A stretch of DNA of 64,000 bases from Phycicoccus jejuensis (GCF_000720925.1 NZ_JOEE01000004.1:186001-250000); one strand, 5' to 3'; shown: positions 44,096 through 52,876, counted from the first letter of the stretch. The notes: a model not told the origin generated them from the sequence alone. Translations and numbers: made by a program.

Positions 44096-46016
44096 GCCGC
44101 ACCGGCTTCCCGGTCTTGCGCTCCGACAGCTGCGCCATCGCGGTCCGGACGGTCGAGCTGTAGAGGTGCGCCCCGCGGATGCTCGGGTGGATGCCGTCCG
44201 ACTGGAGCATCCCGCTCGTGTCGGCCAGCGCCCGGTCCCAGTCCGCGACGACGACGTTGTCGTGCGCCGCGACGACCTCGCGCAGCTGCTCGTTGTCGGT
44301 CTCGGCCCGGGCGTAGCGGCCGTGCACGGTGAGGACGACGACCATCCGGTCCGGCCCGATCTCGCGCAGGGTCCGCTCGATGGACCGCGCGTCGGTGCCG
44401 AAGTTCGTGCCGAAGGCGAGGACGACGACCCGGCGCAGCCCGTCGCCACGCGCCCCGACGAGCCGCGGCGCCTCGCTCCAGCGGCGGTTGGAGCGGGCGT
44501 CGATGCGGATCTTCGGGAAGTAGTACTCCATCGCCTGCTTGGCGCCGACGAGCATCGAGTCGCCGAACGCGTCGACCTCCGCGCCCGTGGGCATGCTCCA
44601 GTCGGCGGCGGTGGGCCGGGTGCCCGCGGTCTCGGCCGGTACGGGGGAGCTGGTGGCCGAGGGAGTCGGCGCGGCGCTCGTGGCGGCGGCCTCGCGGGCC
44701 AGGGCCGCCTCGTTGGCCTCGATCATCTGCTCCGTGGCGGTGCGGTCGGGGGCGGTCGCCATCACCGCGGTCGTCGCGACGGCCGCGACGGCGAGGACGG
44801 CCCACACCGTGCGGGCCCGGCGGGTCCCGGCGCGACGCATCCGGCGGGCCAGGGCCCGGAAGGCCCCGCCGAAGCCGAGGCGCCGGACCGGGGTCTCGAC
44901 GAAGCGGTAGGAGAGGTCCGCGGCCGCGACCGTGACGAGCACGGCCCAGCCGCGGGTCAGCACGTAGTCGAGCCCGCCCGGCGCGACGGGGATGTCCTGC
45001 CCCACGACGAGGACGACGGGCCAGTGCCACAGGTAGATGCCGTAGCTGCGCGAGCCGACCCAGCGGAGCGCGGGCAGGTCGAGCAGGGCGCGCAGCCGGC
45101 CGGGCCGCTCGACCACGACGAGGACGACGCCGGCCGTCGCGAGGGAGGCGAGGAGGATGCCGCCGCGGAAGGTCAGCGACGACTGCTCGTCGGCGAGGAC
45201 GAGCAGGCCGCCGAGGACGGCGAGCGCGACGGCGCCGACCGTGCGGCGGTGGCGCTCCCAGAGGGCGGTCCGCGTGCCCGCGCGCCCGGGGGCGGCGAGC
45301 GCCAGCGCGAGGGCGGCGCCGACCATCAGACCCGTCGCGTGGGTGTCGGTGCCGTAGTAGACGCGCGTGGGGGCGTCCGGGTCCAGGCGCAGGGCCATGA
45401 GCAGCGAGGAGGCGACGGCGAGCCCGAGCGCGGTGGCGGCCCGCGCCTCCGGCCGGCGGACCGCCCGCAGCAGGTGGAGGAGCGCGAGCGGCCACAGCAG
45501 GTAGAACTGCTCCTCGACCGCGAGGGACCAGAGGTTGGCGAGCAGCGTCGGGGAGGTCGCCGCGAAGTAGTCGGTGCCGGCCGCGACCTCGAGCCAGTTC
45601 GAGGTGAAGGTCAGCGCCCCGAGCACCTGGCGACCGACGCCGACGAGCAGGTCGCCCTCGGCGACGCGGGCCAGCAGCACCGCCGACGGCACGAGGACGA
45701 GCAGCGCCGGCAACAGGCGGCGGGCGCGGCGGGTCCAGAAGCCCCGCAGGTCGACCCGGCCGGTGCTCGCGCGCTCGCGCAGGAGGAGCGTCGTGATGAG
45801 GAACCCGGACAGGACGAAGAAGACGTCGACGCCGAGGAACCCGCCGGGCAGCCAGCCGGGGTCGAGGTGGAAGACGACGACCGCGACGACGGCGAGGGCG
45901 CGCAGCCCGTCGAGACCGGCGAGGCGGTGGCCCGGCCGGGAGGCGTCGTCGACCGGGCGGGTCGCGGTGGTGACGCCACCGAGCCCGTCGGGCGCCGCGG
46001 GTGCGACCGGGTCCAT
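44073..46016 (-). CDS. acyltransferase-3/SGNH fusion (OatA-like), copy 2
   Basis: 647 residues. The membrane acyltransferase domain shows [20 protein letters not shown] near residue 34, [37 protein letters not shown] and [14 protein letters not shown] Ser/Thr/Pro-rich linker near residues 465-490 leads to a complete SGNH domain: [10 protein letters not shown] (block I), [10 protein letters not shown] (block III) and SDGIHPS (catalytic Asp/His). Better conserved in its SGNH part than copy 1. Likely acetylates peptidoglycan or a surface glycan. It lies opposite the DUF177-mutM operon. Confidence 0.88.
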   Translation of the reverse strand: MDPVAPAAPDGLGGVTTATRPVDDASRPGHRLAGLDGLRALAVVAVVVFHLDPGWLPGGFLGVDVFFVLSGFLITTLLLRERASTGRVDLRGFWTRRARRLLPALLVLVPSAVLLARVAEGDLLVGVGRQVLGALTFTSNWLEVAAGTDYFAATSPTLLANLWSLAVEEQFYLLWPLALLHLLRAVRRPEARAATALGLAVASSLLMALRLDPDAPTRVYYGTDTHATGLMVGAALALALAAPGRAGTRTALWERHRRTVGAVALAVLGGLLVLADEQSSLTFRGGILLASLATAGVVLVVVERPGRLRALLDLPALRWVGSRSYGIYLWHWPVVLVVGQDIPVAPGGLDYVLTRGWAVLVTVAAADLSYRFVETPVRRLGFGGAFRALARRMRRAGTRRARTVWAVLAVAAVATTAVMATAPDRTATEQMIEANEAALAREAAATSAAPTPSATSSPVPAETAGTRPTAADWSMPTGAEVDAFGDSMLVGAKQAMEYYFPKIRIDARSNRRWSEAPRLVGARGDGLRRVVVLAFGTNFGTDARSIERTLREIGPDRMVVVLTVHGRYARAETDNEQLREVVAAHDNVVVADWDRALADTSGMLQSDGIHPSIRGAHLYSSTVRTAMAQLSERKTGKPVRLKPIPLP

Positions 46017-46097
46017 GCTGGAACGGTAGTGACGCGGGGGGCCGCCGTGACGGAGGCGCGCTGTGGGGCGCCTGTGACGCCCGTCGCGGGCGCTGCC

Positions 46098-46103
46098 TAC
46101 GAT
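46098..46103 (+). promoter_or_regulatory. -10 box of acylphosphatase gene
   Basis: TACGAT ends exactly 6 nt before the GTG at 46110. The same hexamer and spacing recur at 46473 before chorismate mutase. Confidence 0.5.
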
Positions 46104-46109
46104 CGGCGC

Positions 46110-46424
46110 GTGGACGAGGAGCGGCAGGACGGGCGCGGGGACCGCGAGCGGGCGACGGTGTTCGTCCGCGGCCGCGTGCAGGGGGTCGGCTTCCGCTGGT
46201 GGACCCGGGCCCGGGCGCTCGAGCTCGGGCTCGTCGGCTGGGCGCGCAACACCGCCGACGGACGGGTCGAGGTCGTCGCCGAAGGGCCGCGCGCCGCCGT
46301 CGAGGCCCTCCACGGGATGCTCGGGGAGGAGCCGTCGACGACCGGCCGGCCGGGCCACGTGGCTCTCGTGTCCGCGCCGCTGTGGGCGGCGGCCAAGGGG
46401 GAGAGCGGGTTCCGCGAGCGCTGA
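46110..46424 (+). CDS. acyP: acylphosphatase
   Basis: 104 residues; hydrolyses acyl phosphates. Seen: FVRGRVQGVGFRWWTRARALELGL near residue 18 with the catalytic Arg in GVGFR and GWARNTADGRVEVVAEG near residue 44 with the catalytic Asn. An 18-residue charged N-terminal extension precedes the domain. It stands between mutM/acyltransferase and smc, a common actinobacterial location. Confidence 0.92.
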   Translation: MDEERQDGRGDRERATVFVRGRVQGVGFRWWTRARALELGLVGWARNTADGRVEVVAEGPRAAVEALHGMLGEEPSTTGRPGHVALVSAPLWAAAKGESGFRER

Positions 46425-46472
46425 GCCCCGTTCGCGCTCCGGACGCCGCGCGCCGGCCCGGGCGTGGGTTCC

Positions 46473-46478
46473 TACGAT
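46473..46478 (+). promoter_or_regulatory. -10 box of chorismate mutase gene
   Basis: TACGAT ends exactly 6 nt before the GTG at 46485, implying a leaderless mRNA. Confidence 0.5.
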
Positions 46479-46484
46479 GGTGCC

Positions 46485-46778
46485 GTGAGCGACATCCCCC
46501 CGGACCTCGCGCGGCTGCGCTCGAGCATCGACAACATCGACGCCGCGCTCGTGCACCTGCTCGCCGAGCGGTTCAAGTGCACCCAGGCCGTCGGCGAGCT
46601 CAAGGCCGCCGCGGGGCTGCCCGCCGCCGACCCCGGCCGCGAGGAGCGCCAGGTGGCGCGCCTGCGCGCGCTCGCCGACGAGTCGGGGCTGGACCCGCAG
46701 TTCGCCGAGGCGTTCCTCAACTTCATCATCGCCGAGGTCATCCACCACCACGAGCACATCGCGGGCGCCGGCTCCTGA
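46485..46778 (+). CDS. chorismate mutase, AroQ type
   Basis: 97 residues, all-helical, converting chorismate to prephenate. Seen: LRSSIDNIDAALVHLLAERF near residue 10, Lys in VGELKAAAGLP near residue 37, REERQVARLRALA and EVIHHHEHI at the end. The size and pattern match the small intracellular AroQ of mycobacteria, which usually needs complex formation with DAHP synthase for full activity. The -10 box fixes GTG 46485. Confidence 0.9.
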   Translation: MSDIPPDLARLRSSIDNIDAALVHLLAERFKCTQAVGELKAAAGLPAADPGREERQVARLRALADESGLDPQFAEAFLNFIIAEVIHHHEHIAGAGS

Positions 46779-46796
46779 TCCCGGTCCCCGGACCAC

Positions 46797-46886
46797 ACGC
46801 GTATCGGGTGACCCGATACCGGTGCGCTTCACCCGACAACCGTTCCCGGGTAGAGCGCACGCGTATCGGGTGACCCGATACGCGTG
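46797..46886. repeat. composite palindrome element A (CGGGTGACCCG core)
   Basis: Two copies of a 23-nt block starting ACGCGTATCGGG lie at 46797-46819 and 46859-46881, 62 bp apart. Copy 2 sits in a palindrome with 14-bp perfect arms around one base (46858-46886); copy 1 has 9-bp arms (46801-46819). Between them GTGCGCT/AGCGCAC (46822-46828, 46854-46860) and ACCCG/CGGGT form a third hairpin. Begins 19 bp after chorismate mutase; no T-runs. The remainder of 46887-47073 is the smc leader. Confidence 0.85.
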
Positions 46887-47010
46887 GGATGCATGGGATC
46901 CGGGCACGAGCCCCGCGGACGTCCCACGAGGCACAGCAGCCTCAGCGGCACCAGGGGCCACAGGCACCTCCGGGGGGATGCCGCGTCCCGCCACCGCGCC
47001 GCGACCCCGG

Positions 47011-47016
47011 TAGCAT
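47011..47016 (+). promoter_or_regulatory. -10 box of smc
   Basis: TAGCAT lies 57 bp before the smc ATG. A GGCCGCGGCC palindrome (about 47029-47042) is in the leader. No clear -35 box. Confidence 0.35.
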
Positions 47017-47073
47017 CGCCCGCGACCCGGCCGCGGCCGGGGCCGCCCGACCCCTGCGAGAGACGACCCGCCG

Positions 47074-50000
47074 ATGTACCTCAAGACGCTGACCCTCAAG
47101 GGGTTCAAGTCCTTCGCCTCGGCGACGACGATGCGCCTCGAGCCCGGCATCACCTGCGTCGTCGGCCCCAACGGCTCCGGCAAGTCCAACGTCGTCGACG
47201 CGCTCGCCTGGGTCATGGGCGAGCAGGGCGCCAAGAGCCTGCGCGGCGGCAAGATGGAGGACGTCATCTTCGCCGGCACCGCCGGCCGCGCCCCGCTCGG
47301 GCGCGCCGAGGTCAGCCTGACGATCGACAACACCGACGGCGCCCTGCCCATCGACTACACCGAGGTGACGATCACCCGGACGATGTTCCGAGGCGGCGGC
47401 TCCGAGTACGCGATCAACGGCACGGGATGCCGCCTGCTCGACGTCCAGGAGCTCCTCTCGGACTCCGGTCTCGGCCGCGAGATGCACGTCATCGTCGGCC
47501 AGGGCCAGCTCGACACCGTGCTGCGGGCGACCCCGGAGGAGCGCCGCGGGTTCATCGAGGAGGCCGCCGGCGTCCTCAAGCACCGCCGCCGCAAGGAACG
47601 GGCGCTGCGCAAGCTCGGGCAGATGGAGGGCAACCTCACCCGCGTCCAGGACCTGACCGGCGAGATACGCCGCCAGCTCGGGCCGCTCGGTCGCCAGGCC
47701 GAGGCCGCGCGCCGGGCCGCGGTCGTCCAGGCCGACGTCCGCGACGCCCGCCTGCGCCTGCTCGCCGACGACCTCGTCCAGCTGACCGGCATCGTCGAGC
47801 GGGAGGTGGCCGACGAGACCGCTCTCCTCGAGCGGCGCACCGCCGTGGAGGACGCCCTCGCGACGGTCCGCGGCCGGCTGACCGAGGTCGAGCGCCAGGC
47901 CGCCGACGCCGCGCCCGAGCTCGGCCGGGCGCAGGAGCGGGTCGTGCGGCTCCAGAGCCTGCGCGACCGGCTCGAGTCCACCGGCTCGGTCGCGGCCGAG
48001 CGGGTCCGCCTGCTCTCGCAGGACGAGGTGCACGAGAGCACCTCCGGCCGCGACCCCGAGGAGCTGCGCGCGCAGGCCGCCCGCGCCCGCGAGGCCGAGG
48101 AGCTGCTCCAGGCCGAGATCGCCGAGACGACCCAGGCCCTCCAGGACGCCGTCGCCGCCCGCGAGGACGCCGAGAAGGCCTTCACCGCCGAGCAGCAGCG
48201 CCTCGCCCGCCTGGCCCGGGCCGCGGCCGACCGTCGCGAGGGGCTGGCCAAGCTCGCCGGCCAGGTCGGCGCCCGGCGCAGCCGCATCGAGGCGGGGGAG
48301 GCCGAGATCGGCCGGCTCCAGGCCCTCGTCACCGAGGCCCGCCAGCGCGCCGCCGACGCCGAGCGCGAGTTCGCCTCGCTCGAGGGCGGTATCGCCCACG
48401 AGGAGGAGGGCGAGGAGGGCCTCGACACGACGTACGAGGCGGCCGCCGAGCGGCTCGCCGAGGTCGAGGCCGAGGTCGAGCGGCTCCAGCAGGAGGAGCG
48501 CGAGGCCGAGCGCGACCGCTCGACCGCCCAGGCCCGCCTCGAGGCGCTCGAGCTGAGCCTGCGCCGCAAGGACGGCGCCGCCACGCTGCTCGAGGCCGCC
48601 GACGACGCGCACGCCGTCATCGGCGCGGTCGCGGCGCTCGTCCAGGTCGCCAAGGGACACGAGGCCGCGGTCGCCGCCGCGCTCGGGTGGGCGTCCGAGG
48701 CGCTCGCCGTCGGGTCGGCGGACGCCGCCGCGGCCGCGCTCGCCTCGCTGCGCGACACCGACGGTGGCCGGGCCGCGCTGCTCGTCGGCGAGACCGCCGC
48801 GCCGCAGGACCCGGCGTCGTGGCCGGCGCTGGACGCCGACGCCGTCTGGGCGCGCGACGTCGTCACCGCCCCGGACACCGTCCTGCCCGCCGTGCACCAG
48901 GTGCTCGAGCGGGTCGCCCTCGTCCCGACCGCCGCCCACGCGGTCGCCCTCGTCGCCCGCCACCCGGGCGTCACCGCCGTGACCGCCGTCGGCGACGTCT
49001 TCGGACCCGGCTGGGCCCGCGGCGGCAGCAGCGCCGGCGAGAGCCTCCTCGAGGTCCAGGCCGCCGTCGACGAGACCCGGGCCGCCCTCGACGAGGCCAC
49101 GGCGCGGGCCGAGCGGACGCGCTTCGCGCTGGCCGCCGCCCGCGAGAAGGCGACCGCCGCCGAGACCGCCGTCGACGCCGCGCTCGAGGCCCTCCACGAG
49201 TCCGACGCCCGGATGGCCGCCGTCGCCGAGCGCCTCGGCGGACTCGGGGCCGCGATGCGCACCGCCGGGGCCGAGGCCGAGCGCGCCGAGAAGGCCATCG
49301 CCGGTGCCAGCGAGCGGCTCGAGGCCGACCGCGCCGAGCTGGACGCCCTCGCCCAGCGCCTCGCCGAGGCGGAGGCCGAGCCGGCCGCCGACGACGCCGA
49401 CCCCTCGGCCGACGAGCGCGACCGCCTCGAGCTCGAGGCCAGCCGGGCCCGCACCGCCGAGACCGAGGTCCGCCTCGCCCTGCGCACCAAGGAGGAGCGG
49501 GCCCGCTCGCTCGCCGGGCGCGCCGACTCCCTCGAGGGCGCCGCCCGCAACGAGATCGCCGCCCGCGAGCGGCTGCGCGAGCGGCGCGAGAAGCGCCGCC
49601 GCGAGGCCGGGGTCGCCGCCGCCGTCCACGAGGCCGCCACGTGGGCCGTCGAGGAGGTCGCCGCCGCGCTCACCCGGGCCGGGACGCTGCGCGACGCCGC
49701 CGAGGCCGAGCGGGTCGAGCGCGACCGCACCGTGGCCGGGCTGCGGGAGCGGCTCGGGACCGTCCAGGACGAGCTGCGCGACCTCACCGACGCCGCGCAC
49801 CGCGACGAGATGGCCCGCGCCCGGCAGCTGGCGCGCATCGAGCAGCTCCAGGCCAGGGCCGTCGAGGAGCTCGGCGTCGACCCCGACGTGCTCGTCGAGG
49901 AGTTCGGGCCGCACCAGCCGGTCCCGCACGTCGCCGCGCCGGGGGAGGACCCCGACGCGCTGCCCGAGCCGCAGCCCTACGTCCGCGAGGAGCAGGAGAA

Positions 50001-50646
50001 GCGGCTGCGCAAGGCCGAGCGCGCCCTCTCGGCGCTCGGTCGGGTCAACCCGCTCGCGCTCGAGGAGTTCGCGGCGCTCGAGGAGCGGCACACCTTCCTC
50101 ACGACCCAGCTCGAGGACCTCAAGCGCTCCAAGCGCGACCTGCTCGACATCGTCAAGGAGGTCGACGAGCGCGTGGAGCAGGTCTTCACCGAGGCCTTCT
50201 TCGACACCAAGGAGCAGTTCGAGCGCGTCTTCCAGCGGCTGTTCCCCGGCGGCGAGGGGCGGCTGGTCCTCACCGACCCCGACAACATGCTGACGACCGG
50301 CATCGAGGTCGAGGCGCGCCCGCCCGGCAAGAAGGTCAAGCGGCTCTCGCTGCTGTCCGGCGGCGAGCGCTCGCTCGTCGCGGTGGCGCTGCTCGTCGCG
50401 ATCTTCAAGGCCCGCCCGAGCCCGTTCTACATCATGGACGAGGTCGAGGCCGCGCTCGACGACACCAACCTCGGCCGGCTCATCACCCTCTTCGAGGAGC
50501 TGCGCGACTCCAGCCAGCTCATCGTCATCACGCACCAGAAGCGCACGATGGAGGTCGCCGACGCGCTCTACGGCGTCTCGATGCGCGGCGACGGCGTGAC
50601 GACGGTCGTCAGCCAGCGCATCCGCGACGTCGCCGCCTCCGCCTGA
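47074..50646 (+). CDS. smc: chromosome segregation protein SMC
   Basis: 1190-residue condensin ATPase. Seen: Walker A GPNGSGKSNVVDALAW near residue 32, long coiled coils (about residues 170-500 and 670-1020) rich in Glu/Arg/Ala, a hinge around residues 505-660 (IGAVAALVQVAKGHEAAVAAALG), signature LSGGERSLVAVALL near residue 1094 and Walker B PFYIMDEVEAALDDTN near residue 1117. Partners ScpA/ScpB are not in the window. Usual neighbours are mutM/acyP upstream and ftsY downstream; here ftsY is 4.5 kb away. Confidence 0.97.
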   Translation: MYLKTLTLKGFKSFASATTMRLEPGITCVVGPNGSGKSNVVDALAWVMGEQGAKSLRGGKMEDVIFAGTAGRAPLGRAEVSLTIDNTDGALPIDYTEVTITRTMFRGGGSEYAINGTGCRLLDVQELLSDSGLGREMHVIVGQGQLDTVLRATPEERRGFIEEAAGVLKHRRRKERALRKLGQMEGNLTRVQDLTGEIRRQLGPLGRQAEAARRAAVVQADVRDARLRLLADDLVQLTGIVEREVADETALLERRTAVEDALATVRGRLTEVERQAADAAPELGRAQERVVRLQSLRDRLESTGSVAAERVRLLSQDEVHESTSGRDPEELRAQAARAREAEELLQAEIAETTQALQDAVAAREDAEKAFTAEQQRLARLARAAADRREGLAKLAGQVGARRSRIEAGEAEIGRLQALVTEARQRAADAEREFASLEGGIAHEEEGEEGLDTTYEAAAERLAEVEAEVERLQQEEREAERDRSTAQARLEALELSLRRKDGAATLLEAADDAHAVIGAVAALVQVAKGHEAAVAAALGWASEALAVGSADAAAAALASLRDTDGGRAALLVGETAAPQDPASWPALDADAVWARDVVTAPDTVLPAVHQVLERVALVPTAAHAVALVARHPGVTAVTAVGDVFGPGWARGGSSAGESLLEVQAAVDETRAALDEATARAERTRFALAAAREKATAAETAVDAALEALHESDARMAAVAERLGGLGAAMRTAGAEAERAEKAIAGASERLEADRAELDALAQRLAEAEAEPAADDADPSADERDRLELEASRARTAETEVRLALRTKEERARSLAGRADSLEGAARNEIAARERLRERREKRRREAGVAAAVHEAATWAVEEVAAALTRAGTLRDAAEAERVERDRTVAGLRERLGTVQDELRDLTDAAHRDEMARARQLARIEQLQARAVEELGVDPDVLVEEFGPHQPVPHVAAPGEDPDALPEPQPYVREEQEKRLRKAERALSALGRVNPLALEEFAALEERHTFLTTQLEDLKRSKRDLLDIVKEVDERVEQVFTEAFFDTKEQFERVFQRLFPGGEGRLVLTDPDNMLTTGIEVEARPPGKKVKRLSLLSGGERSLVAVALLVAIFKARPSPFYIMDEVEAALDDTNLGRLITLFEELRDSSQLIVITHQKRTMEVADALYGVSMRGDGVTTVVSQRIRDVAASA

Positions 50647-50654
50647 CCCGGGAA

Positions 50655-50681
50655 GGGCCGGGCACCCCCGGCGCCCGGCCC
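50655..50681 (+). terminator. hairpin after smc
   Basis: GGGCCGGGC (50655-50663) pairs perfectly with GCCCGGCCC (50673-50681), 8 bp after the smc stop. No T-run; probable transcript end. Confidence 0.55.
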
Positions 50682-50708
50682 CTCCGTGCCGGGTCGCCCG
50701 GCGGTGTC

Positions 50709-50837
50709 CTACTTCTGCGCCACGCAGCACCCGAAGCACGGTCCGCACTTGACGAACGCGTTCGCCGGCAGCGTGGTGGACAGGAGCGTTCCCCCCGCGA
50801 TGAGCGAGACGGCGACGATACGAGCAACCTTCTTCAT
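50709..50837 (-). CDS. 42-residue secreted cysteine-rich peptide
   Basis: ATG 50835-50837 to TAG 50709-50711. An ideal Sec signal peptide (MKKVARI, hydrophobic VAVSLIAGGTLL, then LPANA) predicts cleavage after ANA, leaving a 15-residue mature peptide FVKCGPCFGCCVAQK with four cysteines. GAGAGGAA lies 7 nt before the ATG, a good ribosome site. The first codons (AAG AAG GTT GCT CGT) and the TAG stop are unlike the very GC-rich codon use around it. No similar family recognised. A metal-binding, disulfide or signalling peptide are all possible; too short for routine gene calling. Confidence 0.72.
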   Translation of the reverse strand: MKKVARIVAVSLIAGGTLLSTTLPANAFVKCGPCFGCCVAQK

Positions 50838-50876
50838 GGTGTTCCTCTCGGTCGAAGTGACCGGGACGCTACTCGG

Positions 50877-51908
50877 CTATCGGGATCCGCGCGCGCTGGA
50901 CGAACCCGGCCCCTGCGCCCAGGCCGCGAGGAGGGCGCGCTCGTCGGCGTCGTCGAGACCGGTGCGTCGCGGTTGGTCGGCCGGGCGCGCCTCCTCCCAC
51001 GCGAGGGTGTCGCGCAGCGTCTCGAGGAGGGGACGGTGGGTCAGGCCGAGCGCGCGAGCGGCCTCGCCGGTGCGCGAGGCGAAGCCGCCGTACTCGGCGA
51101 ACGGCAGCCAGAGCGGGAGCGAGCGCGGGCCCATCCACGCGTCGACGCCCTGCTCGGCGAGCCACGCCGGATCCGCCGCGACGAGCTCGGCATCACCGCC
51201 GGCCGCCGCACGGGATGCCTCGAGCAGCCGCCCCAAGGTCGTCGTCGGGCCGACCGCGTCGACGACGCCGCTCGTGCCGGACTCGGCGCAGCGGACCATC
51301 CAGGCGGCGAGGTCGCGGACGTCGAGGACCTGGACCGGGTCGCCGAGGGCGGCGGGCACGAGGACCCGCCCCGGCGCGGCGGGGTGCGCGAAGCGCCAGG
51401 GCCACCACCCGGTGCGCCCCGAGGAGTCACCCGGCCCGCCGATGAGGCCCGCGCGTGCCACGAGCGTCCGGGACGGGCCGAGGCCGTCGAGGACGGCCTG
51501 CTCGCACGCGACCTTGGCGCCGCCGTAGGCGTCGGGGTCGTCGCCGCCGACGTCGCGCGGGGCGAGCAGCGGCGTGGACTCGTCGGCGCCCGGGACGGAG
51601 TGGTCGGCGTAGACGTTGCCGGTCGACACGAACCCCCAGTGACCGGCCCGGCCGGCGAGGGCGGCCACGGCCCGTCGCACCTGGCCGGGGTCGCGGGCGA
51701 CGTCGAGCACCGCGTCCCAGTCCTCGTGCTCGACCCCGCCGAGCCCGGCGTCCGGGTCGTCGCGGTCGACCCGGACGAGCCTCGCGCCGTCCGCCGGAGC
51801 CCCGGAGCGGCCGCGTGCCACGCAGGTGACGTCGTGCCCGCGCGCGAGGCCGGCGCGGGCCAGCTCACGGCCGAGGAAGGCGGTGCCACCGAGGACGAGG
51901 AGTCGCAT
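50877..51908 (-). CDS. NAD(P)-dependent epimerase/reductase-like protein
   Basis: 343-residue extended SDR. Seen: LLVLGGTAFLGRELARAGLARGHDV at the N-terminus (Rossmann), DWDAVLDVARDPGQVRRAV, GFVSTGNVYADHS near residue 92 and the YGGAK of the Tyr/Lys pair near residue 127. Similar to plastid CSP41/epimerase-like reductases in outline; substrate unknown. Start at ATG 51906-51908. The next gene on the same strand, lepB, is 180 bp upstream across the palindrome element B. Confidence 0.82.
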   Translation of the reverse strand: MRLLVLGGTAFLGRELARAGLARGHDVTCVARGRSGAPADGARLVRVDRDDPDAGLGGVEHEDWDAVLDVARDPGQVRRAVAALAGRAGHWGFVSTGNVYADHSVPGADESTPLLAPRDVGGDDPDAYGGAKVACEQAVLDGLGPSRTLVARAGLIGGPGDSSGRTGWWPWRFAHPAAPGRVLVPAALGDPVQVLDVRDLAAWMVRCAESGTSGVVDAVGPTTTLGRLLEASRAAAGGDAELVAADPAWLAEQGVDAWMGPRSLPLWLPFAEYGGFASRTGEAARALGLTHRPLLETLRDTLAWEEARPADQPRRTGLDDADERALLAAWAQGPGSSSARGSR

Positions 51909-51974
51909 CCGGCCACCCGACCACGCCCGACGGGTCGCCCGGAAGGGCTGTTCGCGCAGGGCGGAGCGCGTCGT

Positions 51975-52060
51975 GGCGATCGCCGACACCCCGGTTCGTC
52001 CACGAGACCCCGGTTCGTAGCTCGTGTCTCGTGGACATTTCGGGGTGACCCCGAAATGTC
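51975..52060. repeat. composite palindrome element B (CGGGGTGACCCCG core)
   Basis: From left: a GGCGATCGCC palindrome (51975-51984); two direct copies of ACCCCGGTTCGT (51988-51999, 52007-52018); an 11-bp inverted repeat GTCCACGAGAC/GTCTCGTGGAC (51998-52008, 52026-52036); and a palindrome with 13-bp perfect arms around one base (52034-52060). Its centre CGGGGTGACCCCG resembles element A at 46797-46886, but the arms differ. No T-runs, no coding potential. Confidence 0.85.
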
Positions 52061-52091
52061 GTGACGGGTGGGACAGGTGGGGCGGAGTCGG

Positions 52092-52808
52092 TCAGCGGGG
52101 GAGCGGGCCGACGGAGCCGAGGGGCCAGAAGCGCAGGACCACCGGCCCGACGACGCGCTCGACGGGGACGAAGCGGGCGCACTCGCCGCCTCCCGACGTC
52201 GAGCCCCGGCAGCCGAGGACGGAGTCGGCCGACTGCGAGCGGTGGTCGCCGAGCACCAGGAGGTTCTCCTCGGGCACGGTCACCTGGGGGAAGCAGCGCT
52301 GAGAGCGTGGGGTGCTCGCGCAGTCGAGGCTGCCGCGGACGAACGGCAGGTCGTCGTGGACGTAGGGCTCGTCGAGGGCGACGTCGTCGACCGTCACCCG
52401 GCCGTCGACCGAGCAGCAGGCGACGCGGTCGCCGGGCAGCCCGACGACCCGCTTGACCGTGTAGGAGGTGTTGCTCGGGCCGATGCCGACGACGTCGCCG
52501 GCCGCGCGCGCGACGCGGGCGAGCGGGTTCGAGGCCGGCGGCAGCCGACGGTCCTGCCACGTCGCGCCGTGCCCGAAGACGACGACGTCACCCCGATCGA
52601 CCGAGTGGTCGAGGCGGTCGACGAGGATGCGGTCACCGATCCGCAGGGTGTTCTCCATCGACTGCGACGGCACGCCGAAGGGCTTGACGAGGAAGGCCTG
52701 GACGAGGGCGATCGCCACCACGGCGACGAGGACCTCGGTGAACCACGGCAGCCGACGCCGACGTCGGGTGGTGGGCGGCTCGGCCGTCGCGACACCGGGG
52801 TCGGTCAC
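52092..52808 (-). CDS. lepB: signal peptidase I
   Basis: Cleaves Sec signal peptides at the outer membrane face; 238 residues. A basic N-terminus (TRRRRRL) precedes one membrane segment VLVAVVAIALVQAFLVKPF near residue 26. The catalytic serine is in PSQSMENTLRIGDRILVDRL near residue 48, the catalytic lysine in VKRVVGLPGDRV near residue 114, and the C-terminal box LLVLGDHRSQSADS near residue 182. A TAGGGT -10 box on the minus strand ends 7 nt before GTG 52806-52808, fixing the start. Confidence 0.94.
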   Translation of the reverse strand: MTDPGVATAEPPTTRRRRRLPWFTEVLVAVVAIALVQAFLVKPFGVPSQSMENTLRIGDRILVDRLDHSVDRGDVVVFGHGATWQDRRLPPASNPLARVARAAGDVVGIGPSNTSYTVKRVVGLPGDRVACCSVDGRVTVDDVALDEPYVHDDLPFVRGSLDCASTPRSQRCFPQVTVPEENLLVLGDHRSQSADSVLGCRGSTSGGGECARFVPVERVVGPVVLRFWPLGSVGPLPR

Positions 52809-52815
52809 CCGCGCC

Positions 52816-52821
52816 ACCCTA
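52816..52821 (-). promoter_or_regulatory. -10 box of lepB
   Basis: On the minus strand TAGGGT ends 7 nt before the GTG at 52808, implying a leaderless transcript. Confidence 0.45.
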
Positions 52822-52870
52822 GTTGCGGCCCGTGACAGGTGTCGATTTGGCCACGTGCGCACCGGGTCCC

Positions 52871-52876
52871 GAGAAT
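52871..52876 (+). promoter_or_regulatory. -10-like box of a small membrane protein gene
   Basis: GAGAAT ends 6 nt before the ATG at 52883; weak match but same spacing as elsewhere. Confidence 0.3.

Noticed and set aside
46797..46886. Element A as a CRISPR array or a plain terminator
   Set aside because: Only two copies, spacer itself folds, no cas genes; no T-run after any stem and it lies away from the expected transcript end geometry.
46942..50748. A 1268-codon open frame antisense to smc (and similar long antisense frames elsewhere)
   Set aside because: In DNA this GC-rich, antisense and offset frames stay open by chance. The translated products are Ala/Arg/Gly-rich without motifs, whereas smc shows Walker and signature motifs.
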